Assembly (NCBI GenBank): GCA_041739875.1
Contig: JBGSNA010000225.1
Span: forward strand, 1 to 64,000
Source of the DNA: JBBSJZ01 sp041739875
Lineage (GTDB): Bacteria > Planctomycetota > Planctomycetia > Pirellulales > Pirellulaceae
Length of the DNA stretch: 64,000 nucleotides
Reading direction: 5' to 3'
Shown here: positions 1 to 8,409 of the stretch, piece after piece
Layout of the letters: each line of letters opens with the position of its first letter
Numbering within the stretch: the stretch's first letter is position 1
Program-made: the position numbers and the translations under genes
The notes under the pieces: generated by a model
Told to the model about the DNA's origin: nothing
What the model saw: the letters and a program-made list of their open reading frames with translations, nothing else
Database searches by the model: none

Positions 1-1347
<1,347 letters not shown>

Positions 1348-1417
1348 GATATTTCGACTCGTATCCAACTGGATCATTCGGCAACAGGCAGCATCTCGAA
1401 AACGGGCGGCGTCTCGA

Positions 1418-2023
1418 TTAACCTGCGTCATCCATCTCGCGGCGGAGCCAAGCACGGGCGTAGGCCCAGTTTCGCTTGGTCGTTCGTGGAGACACACCCA
1501 GGACGTTCGCCGTCTCTTCGATGGTTAAACCTGTGAAATAACGCAACTCAACCAACTTAGCGAGACTCGCGTCCATCGCCGCGAGCTTGGTCAACGCTTC
1601 ATCGAGCGCGAGCATGGTTTCAGTGTCCTCGACGTTCAATACGGCATCTTCTTCCAAGAATTCACAGCGTTGCAACTTTCCGCCACGTTTTTCAGCGTTC
1701 CGTCGACGCGCAGCGTCGATCAGTATTCGCCGCATGGCTTCCGCAGCTGCGGCAAAAAAGTGACCGCGGCCGTCCCAGTTCTTTCGGTCATCGCCACCTA
1801 CGAGCCGCAAAAACGCCTCATGCACCAGAGCCGTTGGCTGTAATGTTTGGTCGGGTTTCTCGTGTGCCATCTTTCGTGCTGCCATACGACGAAGTTCATC
1901 GTAAACAAGCGGCAACAACTGGCTCGCCGCTTGCCGGTCGCCGTCTTCAATCGTCGAAAGGATCCGAGTAACTTCGCTGTTCATTAACAGAGATTGTAGC
2001 TCATTCAAGAGATTTTGATCCAC
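1418..2023 (-). CDS. ECF-family RNA polymerase sigma factor
   Basis: A 201-residue ECF sigma factor. Region 2 covers about residues 25-95 (LVYDELRRMAARKM; ALVHEAFLRLVGG; FFAAAAEAMRRILIDAARRR). Region 4 covers about 135-195 (LRYFTGLTIEETANVLGVSP, then RTTKRNWAYARAWL), the helix-turn-helix that reads the -35 element. The wording of both regions fits the large planctomycete/acidobacterial group (Sig-70_X6 type) that is usually encoded beside Ser/Thr kinases. No anti-sigma factor gene is adjacent; the downstream kinase may take that role by phosphorylation, which is inference. A second possible start is Met14 (MNSEVTRIL), so the first 13 residues are uncertain. Confidence 0.93.
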   Translation of the reverse strand: MDQNLLNELQSLLMNSEVTRILSTIEDGDRQAASQLLPLVYDELRRMAARKMAHEKPDQTLQPTALVHEAFLRLVGGDDRKNWDGRGHFFAAAAEAMRRILIDAARRRNAEKRGGKLQRCEFLEEDAVLNVEDTETMLALDEALTKLAAMDASLAKLVELRYFTGLTIEETANVLGVSPRTTKRNWAYARAWLRREMDDAG

Positions 2024-2231
2024 ATGCAGTGAATTCGTGAAACGGATGATTCACTGGTCGCTATGCGTGATCGACGGTCACATCGTGCCAAAAATTGACT
2101 CTTTTTTCGTGGTGAGATTTTCGCTGGCCCCAATGACACGCGCATCACGCATGAAGAAGCGTTGGACGAAATGACTCGCCACTGTTGTCGATTCTGAGAT
2201 CCAAACTAGTTGTCCCCACGGGAAATGGTCC

Positions 2232-3590
2232 ATGAAGAAGTATGTTGCGGGTGCCACCGCCACGATTATGGCATTCGGAGTTCTTGTTTTCGCCGTCGCT
2301 CAGCCGCCGGGTGCAAGAACGCATCGCATTATCGAAAAAGGTGAGCTGAAACCATTGCCAGCAACGTCGACGCCGGAGATTCCCAATGAAGTCACCATTG
2401 AGATTGTCGGTGACCAACGCGTCATTACGTCCAATGGCATTCCGAATCACAAGACAGGTGCTTTTCCTAATCGGGGAAATCCGAATCGCATTTCAGCACA
2501 GTCACACGTTTATCATGTTCCAGCGAACCCCAAAATCGCTGACACAACGTCACCCATGCATGGACGTTTTGGCGTCGCTATCAATGGGATTCCTTTCGAC
2601 CCTGGAGCAGCAGAAGTGTTTGAGGGCGCCAATGGACATCGTTGGCAATACGAGCCACTTTCCGGCGCAATCGGGCTGGGAATCGATGTCTCTCATGCGC
2701 ACGTTCAACCGGACGGTAACTACCACTATCACGGCTTGCCAACAGGCCTTCTCGATTCAGTAAAAGTTGATTCGAAAAGCCATTCGCCCTTGATCGGTTG
2801 GGCTGCAGACGGATTTCCGATTTACGCGGTTTACGGTTTCAGCGACACCAAGGATGCGATGTCGTCGATTCAGAAGCTGGCATCAAGCTACCAGCTGAAG
2901 AAAGGCGACCGACCCGGCGGTGACGATCCAACCGGAGTTTATGACGGGACGTTTGTTGCCGACTATGAATTCATTTCCGGCACAGGCGACTTGGATGAAT
3001 GCAACGGCCGTTTTACGGTGACGCCAGACTTCCCCGATGGAACGTACGCCTATTTCCTCACAGAAAACTGGCCGGTGATACCGCGTGTCTATCGTGGAAC
3101 ACCGTCCTCGGATTTCCAACATGGTGGACCCGGCGGGCGAGGACCAGGCGGGCGAGGACCAGGCGCCAGTGGGATTGTTGGCCGCGGTGGGCTTGCTGGT
3201 CCGGGTGGACGCGGTCCCGGCGGTAGAGAATTTGGAGGTCGCGAATTTGGAGGCCGTGACTTTGGAGGCCGTGACTTTGGAGGCCCGATGGGGCCGCCGC
3301 CCAAGCCCGGAACAGTCTTGCCGCCGTTTTTGACCGACTCATTGAACCTGAATGAGCAGCAACGTGAACAACTCACTGCGCTTCAAAATCTCGTCGACGA
3401 AAAACTGGCTGAGATCCTCACTGCCGAGCAACGACGACAGCTTGAACATCCACCACAACACGATCCGCAAAACCCAGGTGCGGGTGGCCCTGGTGCGGGT
3501 GGACCAGGAAATGGTCGCCCAGGATTCGGGGGACCTGATCGTCGTGACGGTCGACCTCGCGATAACAACTCTCGGCCTCCAAGCGAGTGA
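2232..3590 (+). CDS. Secreted YHYH-domain protein with Gly/Arg-rich and CpxP-like tail
   Basis: A 452-residue exported protein. An N-terminal hydrophobic signal (MKKYVAGATATIMAFGVLVF) ends near AQPPG. Residues about 60-285 form a YHYH domain: NYHYHGLPTGLL, GWAADGFPIYAVYG, DECNGRFTVTPDFPDGTYAY. A low-complexity stretch follows (about 297-355) with tandem GGRDFGG/GGREFGG and GRGPGG units. A short helical segment, LNLNEQQREQLTALQNLVDE and LTAEQRRQLE, resembles the LTxxQ pattern of Spy/CpxP-type periplasmic proteins, and the tail is Gly/Asn/Arg/Pro-rich. The YHYH family has no settled function; its conserved His and Asp could bind metal. It stands alone, reading away from the sigma factor/kinase pair, with a roughly 200-base divergent promoter region between. 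Confidence 0.85.
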   Translation: MKKYVAGATATIMAFGVLVFAVAQPPGARTHRIIEKGELKPLPATSTPEIPNEVTIEIVGDQRVITSNGIPNHKTGAFPNRGNPNRISAQSHVYHVPANPKIADTTSPMHGRFGVAINGIPFDPGAAEVFEGANGHRWQYEPLSGAIGLGIDVSHAHVQPDGNYHYHGLPTGLLDSVKVDSKSHSPLIGWAADGFPIYAVYGFSDTKDAMSSIQKLASSYQLKKGDRPGGDDPTGVYDGTFVADYEFISGTGDLDECNGRFTVTPDFPDGTYAYFLTENWPVIPRVYRGTPSSDFQHGGPGGRGPGGRGPGASGIVGRGGLAGPGGRGPGGREFGGREFGGRDFGGRDFGGPMGPPPKPGTVLPPFLTDSLNLNEQQREQLTALQNLVDEKLAEILTAEQRRQLEHPPQHDPQNPGAGGPGAGGPGNGRPGFGGPDRRDGRPRDNNSRPPSE

Positions 3591-3614
3591 TCTTACAGAC
3601 AACAGTTCAAACGA

Positions 3615-3679
3615 GAACGCTTCGTTCTCCCGGCCAGAAGCCCCCCCCCAATAAGTCTCTGATCAAGAACGAAGCGTTC
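3615..3679. repeat. Perfect 14-bp inverted repeat, possible terminator
   Basis: GAACGCTTCGTTCT at 3615-3628 is the exact reverse complement of 3666-3679, with 37 bases between. Each arm can also fold on itself (GAACG-CTT-CGTTC). It begins 25 bases after the YHYH gene stop, so a transcription end or an mRNA-stabilising structure is possible. There is no T-run. Confidence 0.5.
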
Positions 3680-4093
3680 ATGGATCGTGGGCACGCGATC
3701 AAAGTTCGTCGATTGCCGCAACGTTGCCATCGGCGGTGAAATTCAATCGAACGAACTCACTTGATCGAACGTGGCGTCTCCACGCGAAATAAGTATCGCG
3801 TGAACAACAAGTAACTCGCTCATGCAAATGAAATACTTACGAGCGATGAAGGTTCCATTGAGTAAACCTCGTCGGAGATTCGGTGACTTTCCGAGCACGA
3901 TCCCGGAGGGATCTCAGCCACTAGCCGTCGGTTGGAGCGACAGCGGATACCGACGGAATCCTCAACGGCAATGCTTTCCGACCGCCGAAGGTGGTCGCAG
4001 CGGACAACGACTGCGACCGCCTTTGGGGTCGAATCCGTCAGGCAGAGCTTGTTTCCCTGGGTGCTGCTAGCGCAACCCACGGCTAATGGCTGC

Positions 4094-4108
4094 GACCACT
4101 TCGTGGTC
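4094..4108. terminator. Short hairpin after the DUF1501 stop codon
   Basis: GACCAC-TTC-GTGGTC is a perfect 6-bp stem with a 3-base loop, ending 5 bases beyond the minus-strand stop codon at 4113. No T-run follows on either strand, so it is at best a weak or factor-assisted terminator. Confidence 0.3.
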
Positions 4109-4112
4109 CAAG

Positions 4113-5468
4113 CTATGCGAACACCTCATGCAGAGGATCACCGCCGATGATAAGCGGCCGATTGTTGCGATCGTAGATTTCTGTGGACGGGTCGATCCCA
4201 AGCAAATGGTAGATTGTCGCAGCCAAGTCTTCTGGCTTAACAGGTTTTTCCGCCGGGTATTTTGCTCGCTCGTCTGACTCGCCGTAGACGTATCCACCTT
4301 TGACGCCACCGCCGGCGAGCAGGGTCGTATAGCACTGGGGCCAATGATCGCGGCTGACATTTTTATTGATCTCAGGTGTGCGACCGAACTCGCCCATCCA
4401 AACGACGAGCGTTTCATCTAACAAGCCTCGCTCTTCCAAATCGTCCAAAAGCGTCGGCAACGTTTGATCCGTGATCGGCAATTGGTACTTGTCGACGATT
4501 TCGTACATGCGAGTGTCATCGAAACCGTGCGTATCCCAACCACCATCATTTACACGTCGGCCGCCAATACTCGACGAAAAATAAACGGTCACGAACTTGA
4601 CGCCAGATTCCACCAACCGCCGCGCCATGAGACAGCTTTGTCCATAGGATGTTCGACCGTAGCGATCGCGGACGGATTCTTTTTCCGCCGACAGGTCGAA
4701 TGCTTTACGAACACGATCCGATGTCAACATCGAAATCGCTCGCTCGTAATACTCATCGAACCCACGAGCCTCGGCTGAGAAGTCAAGCAAACGAGCCTGT
4801 TGGTCGACCAATTTCTGCATTTCGCGTCGACGATGAAGGCGATCGATCGAAAGCCCATCTGGTAAGCTGAGTTCAGGCAATTTGAAGTTCGCGTCATTGG
4901 GATCCTCAAGAAACAACAATGGATCGTGGCTTTTGCCCAGGAAGCTCGCGTGTTGAGCTGGAACGATCGAACCGTCACGAATCACGTGGGGATAAGCAAC
5001 CGAAGTTGGCATGCCATTCGTGCTAGGCGACAAATGATCGACAACGCTTCCATACGCAGGATACAAATCAAGCGAATCACGAAGCCGCTGGTCATCCGAA
5101 GGTGGCTCATGCCCGCTCAGCGCGTAGTAGCCCGCCGATGCGTGGTTCTTCATCGTCCGAATCAAAGTCGTGTGATGCATCCGTTTAGCCGTTTCGGGCA
5201 GCAACTCACAAACCTGGATCCCCGGTGCACTCGAGGCAATGGGTCGATAGGGACTTCGCACGGATGCAGGTGCATTGGGCTTCATGTCGAACGTATCGAG
5301 CTGGCTTGGTCCGCCCCATTGAAACAAAAAGATTACCGACTTGGCGCGAGGCTTGATCGACGTCGCCCGCTCCGCCGCTTGCATCAACTTTGGCATCGTC
5401 AAGCCAAGCATACCGGCACCGCCCACACGAAGAATCGAGCGTCGATTGACTTGAGGAAGTGACAACAT
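4113..5468 (-). CDS. DUF1501 family exported protein (module 1)
   Basis: A 451-residue DUF1501 protein. The N-terminus has a twin-arginine-type signal (NRRSILRVGGAGMLGLTMPK), so it is probably folded before export. Family landmarks are visible along the chain: SVIFLFQWGGPSQLDTFDMK, MARRLVESGVKFVTVYFSSS, VVWMGEFGRTPEINKNVSRD, CYTTLLAGGGVKGGYVYGES, and a closing DLAATIYHLLGIDP. DUF1501 belongs to the alkaline-phosphatase/sulfatase-like superfamily by fold, but its reaction is unknown. The gene starts 9 bases after the stop of the DUF1549/DUF1553 gene, so the two form an operon. Such pairs are a hallmark of planctomycetes, where a role with sulfated polysaccharides or surface biology has been suggested but not shown. 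Confidence 0.93.
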   Translation of the reverse strand: MLSLPQVNRRSILRVGGAGMLGLTMPKLMQAAERATSIKPRAKSVIFLFQWGGPSQLDTFDMKPNAPASVRSPYRPIASSAPGIQVCELLPETAKRMHHTTLIRTMKNHASAGYYALSGHEPPSDDQRLRDSLDLYPAYGSVVDHLSPSTNGMPTSVAYPHVIRDGSIVPAQHASFLGKSHDPLLFLEDPNDANFKLPELSLPDGLSIDRLHRRREMQKLVDQQARLLDFSAEARGFDEYYERAISMLTSDRVRKAFDLSAEKESVRDRYGRTSYGQSCLMARRLVESGVKFVTVYFSSSIGGRRVNDGGWDTHGFDDTRMYEIVDKYQLPITDQTLPTLLDDLEERGLLDETLVVWMGEFGRTPEINKNVSRDHWPQCYTTLLAGGGVKGGYVYGESDERAKYPAEKPVKPEDLAATIYHLLGIDPSTEIYDRNNRPLIIGGDPLHEVFA

Positions 5469-5477
5469 GGTTCAACC

Positions 5478-7697
5478 TTATTTCCGAAACAGAAACTCTT
5501 TTGCGTTCATCAAAGCCCAGACAAGATCTTCAAGTGCTGCGGCGCGGTTGTCGCTCGAAGAGCTGATCATTTGGAGAGCGGCCGACTCTTCGATATCTGT
5601 GGGGCCTCTCGCGAATGCGGTCCAATAGAGCTCATCGATCACCTCTTTGTCCGGCAACGTCGAACCAGCCAAACGTTGGATCCGATTTTCTTGAGAAGCG
5701 AGCCGCTCGTTGAGTCCGTCGCCAATCAACACGAACGCTTGCTTGAGCGTCGTTTCACTGGATCGTTCACAGTCGCACGCCAGTATCCGCTCAGGCTTGC
5801 CAAACGTCTTCAAAAATCGATCTCCGGGTTCTGGACTCGAGCCGCGAGACGCCTTGCTCTGTACGCCGGGGATCTGGACCGCTCGGATGCCTAATGGATA
5901 CCCCAAGAATGACGCTGGCAAATCAAGCACATCGCTTTGCATATCAAGAATGACTTCTGCCGGAAGTCGCCGCACCAGCGCTCGCGAATAACAGGTTTCG
6001 TCGTTCGTATTCGTCGCGTTTGGCTCAGCCGACAATTGGTAAGCTCGCGAATTCATGATTTTTCCAACCAAGAAACGTACATTGAATCCACTATTCGCAA
6101 AATCACTCGCAAGTGACTCAAGCAGTGGCGGATTGCTCGGCGGATTGGTCAATCGAAAATCATCGATCGGATCCACGATGCCAATGCCCATCAATTGGTA
6201 CCAAATGAAGTTGGTTTGTGATTTGACGAACAACTCATTTTGTGGCGACGTCAGCCAGTTCGCGACGGATGCTAGACGATCAATCGCTGCCTCGTCGCTC
6301 AACTCATCGCCGCCGAGATACTTGGGCTTCGCAATCCGATCGGTGGATGGGTTGCGAATTTCTTTCTGTTTGGAGACGAGGACTACTTGATCTCCAGCAA
6401 ACTCGTTCTTGTCCAGTTTGTCCTTACGTTCATTCTCACCAATCTCGTAATCAAGCTGTGAAAATAACGATGACCATTGGTAATAATCGTCTTGCGTCCA
6501 GCGATCGAACGGATGATTGTGGCACTTTGCACATTGCAATCGAGTCCCAAGAAACAGTCTTGCAGCGGTTTCGCCACGCGTCGACGCATCACGGTTCGCG
6601 CGATAGAAGTTTGCGGTCGGTTGCTCGAATGTACTGCCGACTCCTGTCACCAAGTCGCGAACAAACACATCCAGCGGACGACCTTCGGCGATGCAATCGC
6701 GAATCCAGCCATGAAAGACCTCGACTCCTTTCGTGTCCAAAACCTTTTCTTCGGTTCGCAGTACATCCGCCCATTTCATGGCCCAGAAATCAGCGAACTC
6801 GGATCGCGTCAAAAGCTGCTCAATCAAGCGAGCCCGTTTGTCGGGGTCTGCATTTCGAACAAACTCTTGTGCCTCGGTGGCTGTGGGAATGCGTCCGATA
6901 GCATCCAAGAAAGCGCGTCGAACGAAGACGGAATCTTCGCATAACGACGAAGGATTCATTCTCAGTCGCTGTAGCTTCGCAAAGACGTGCGTATCGATCT
7001 CGTTGATTTCCTCGGGCTCGCTCCACTTGAAACTTGGCCGCGCTTGCGTGAATGCGATGGGCACTGGTCGCTGTTCTTGCAAGTAGCGAACGATCAACGT
7101 TGTTTCACCGAACTTACTTCTCGAAACCACCCCATTTGCGTCTACGTCGGCATTCAAATTTGACAGCTCATAGCATGCCATATCGGTGACATCGCGTGTC
7201 GTACCATCTGAAAACGAAGCCGTGACTTGAACTCTAACATCCGACTGTGGCTCGATGAGAATCGCTTCACGGGGATAGACCTCCAAGCGTACCAACCGAG
7301 CGGTGTCCTTTGCTGGGCCTCTCGCTCCACTGCGCAACCACGTCATGAGCGTCTCGTATGAGGGCGAATTCATAGCGAACCGAATCCCGCCGCGGTGGGC
7401 GACTCCGCCCGTTGCTTTCTGCAAAATCAGACTCTGCTCCGGCGCGGTGCTGTTGATGCGACGGCCTCTCGCGGCGAGCACGAGAGCATGATAGTCGTAT
7501 TGTGGATCCTGGCCGCGAAGAGACAGCTTCATTCCACCCTTGCCATTCAAGTTGCCGTGGCAAGTACCTAGATTACAGCCAGCTTTGGACAGTACCGACA
7601 TCACATCGTTCGTAAAGTCGGGGTCGACCGCGAATGCACCACCAACGCACCAAGGCGACGTCGCGAGGATCAGCAGCATTCCAAGTTGTCGGAGCAT
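5478..7697 (-). CDS. DUF1549/DUF1553 protein with c-type haem motif (module 1)
   Basis: A 739-residue exported protein, first gene of a two-gene operon with DUF1501. A signal peptide (residues 1-23) is followed by a cytochrome-like segment whose cysteine motif is C41-x4-C46-H47 (CNLGTCHG) rather than the usual CxxCH. A bacterial Ig-like (BIG2-type) region spans about 145-225 (VQVTASFSDGTTRDVTDMA, DANGVVSRSKFGETTLIV). The DUF1549 domain spans about 230-435 (NEIDTHVFAKLQRLRMNPSS; FLDAIGRIPTATEAQEF; FLGTRLQCAKCHNHPFDRWT, which adds a real CAKCH). DUF1553 spans about 465-735 (RLASVANWLTSPQNELF, LACDCERSSETTLKQAFVLI). The domain set is planctomycete-specific. Its role is unknown; haem binding and partnership with DUF1501 are inferred. 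Confidence 0.93.
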   Translation of the reverse strand: MLRQLGMLLILATSPWCVGGAFAVDPDFTNDVMSVLSKAGCNLGTCHGNLNGKGGMKLSLRGQDPQYDYHALVLAARGRRINSTAPEQSLILQKATGGVAHRGGIRFAMNSPSYETLMTWLRSGARGPAKDTARLVRLEVYPREAILIEPQSDVRVQVTASFSDGTTRDVTDMACYELSNLNADVDANGVVSRSKFGETTLIVRYLQEQRPVPIAFTQARPSFKWSEPEEINEIDTHVFAKLQRLRMNPSSLCEDSVFVRRAFLDAIGRIPTATEAQEFVRNADPDKRARLIEQLLTRSEFADFWAMKWADVLRTEEKVLDTKGVEVFHGWIRDCIAEGRPLDVFVRDLVTGVGSTFEQPTANFYRANRDASTRGETAARLFLGTRLQCAKCHNHPFDRWTQDDYYQWSSLFSQLDYEIGENERKDKLDKNEFAGDQVVLVSKQKEIRNPSTDRIAKPKYLGGDELSDEAAIDRLASVANWLTSPQNELFVKSQTNFIWYQLMGIGIVDPIDDFRLTNPPSNPPLLESLASDFANSGFNVRFLVGKIMNSRAYQLSAEPNATNTNDETCYSRALVRRLPAEVILDMQSDVLDLPASFLGYPLGIRAVQIPGVQSKASRGSSPEPGDRFLKTFGKPERILACDCERSSETTLKQAFVLIGDGLNERLASQENRIQRLAGSTLPDKEVIDELYWTAFARGPTDIEESAALQMISSSSDNRAAALEDLVWALMNAKEFLFRK

Positions 7698-7885
7698 GGC
7701 TAAATTTGCGAGGCAGTATCCGCGTTCTCAGGGCAGCAGTTTGCAACGAGCGCGAATTGGGAGGCGGGACAGGTCATCAGCCTGGGAATGCAGTGTACCA
7801 GGAACACGTCCAATTGTGGTCATCCTTTTTACGTGTGGTATAGTAGTGTTTCTTTTGATGACTCCAAGGCTCGAGTTTTCTATCT

Positions 7886-8359
7886 ATGCTCGCAATTTTG
7901 CTCTTCTGTGTACTTCTGCATCCCGTCCACGAGACCGTAACCGAAGCCGAATGGAACGTGGAAACCGGACGACTCGAAGTCGCCGTGCGATTACATGCGC
8001 TGGACGAACAATGGATTCGCCGCCAACGCGACCGTGAAACGGACGTAGAAGATGTCGCGATGGCGTACGTGAAGAAACACATCCGTCTCAATATGGATGC
8101 TGACACCGACACACTGACCCGTGACGAATATCGCTGGGTCGGTCGCGAGGAAGACGGCGCACAAGTTTGGTGGTACGTAGAGATTACGCCAATTGACGGT
8201 CAAGAACCAAAGTCGCTACGCCAAACGATGTTGTTCGAAAACGAAAAGAGCTACATCAATCGAGTCGTTTACTTGTCTCGAGAACCCAAGCTTGCTCAAT
8301 CGCTCACCATTGCCAAGCCTGTGATCGATCTGAGTATCAAGCCCGCAGCGAAACCTTAG
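7886..8359 (+). CDS. Small exported DUF6702-like protein
   Basis: A 157-residue protein starting with a short hydrophobic signal (MLAILLFCVLLHPVHET). The opening HPVHETVTEAEWNVETGRLE followed by EVAVRLHALDEQWI matches the usual beginning of DUF6702 proteins, which start with an HP-x-x-x-S/T motif and a beta-strand describing a response in small secreted proteins of unknown role. The rest is charged, beta-rich and soluble (YVKKHIRLNMD, VWWYVEITPIDGQEP, VYLSREPKLAQSL). It is transcribed divergently from the DUF1549/DUF1501 operon and converges with the HbpS/dockerin gene. No catalytic motif is visible. The family assignment is moderate. Confidence 0.7.
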   Translation: MLAILLFCVLLHPVHETVTEAEWNVETGRLEVAVRLHALDEQWIRRQRDRETDVEDVAMAYVKKHIRLNMDADTDTLTRDEYRWVGREEDGAQVWWYVEITPIDGQEPKSLRQTMLFENEKSYINRVVYLSREPKLAQSLTIAKPVIDLSIKPAAKP

Positions 8360-8382
8360 CGCAATTAGTTGTTTTATCGGCC

Positions 8383-8404
8383 AGCCCAAGCTACCTGACG
8401 GGCT
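8383..8404. terminator. Weak bidirectional hairpin between convergent genes
   Basis: AGCCC and GGGCT pair around a 12-base loop in the 50 bases separating two convergent genes. The placement fits a shared transcription end; the stem is short and there is no T-run. Confidence 0.3.
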
Positions 8405-8409
8405 CTCGA

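Larger units (their letters stand above)
3591..4112. other. Intergenic region between convergent genes
   Basis: About 520 bases with no convincing gene; the short open frames lack coding character or similarity. It holds a 14-base inverted repeat near the left end, a run of nine C (about 3643-3651), and a short hairpin next to the DUF1501 stop codon at the right end. Confidence 0.6.

Noticed and set aside
3089..3376. Minus-strand proline-rich open frame (RPPNSRPPNS)
   Set aside because: Shadow of the Gly/Arg-rich repeats in the YHYH gene.
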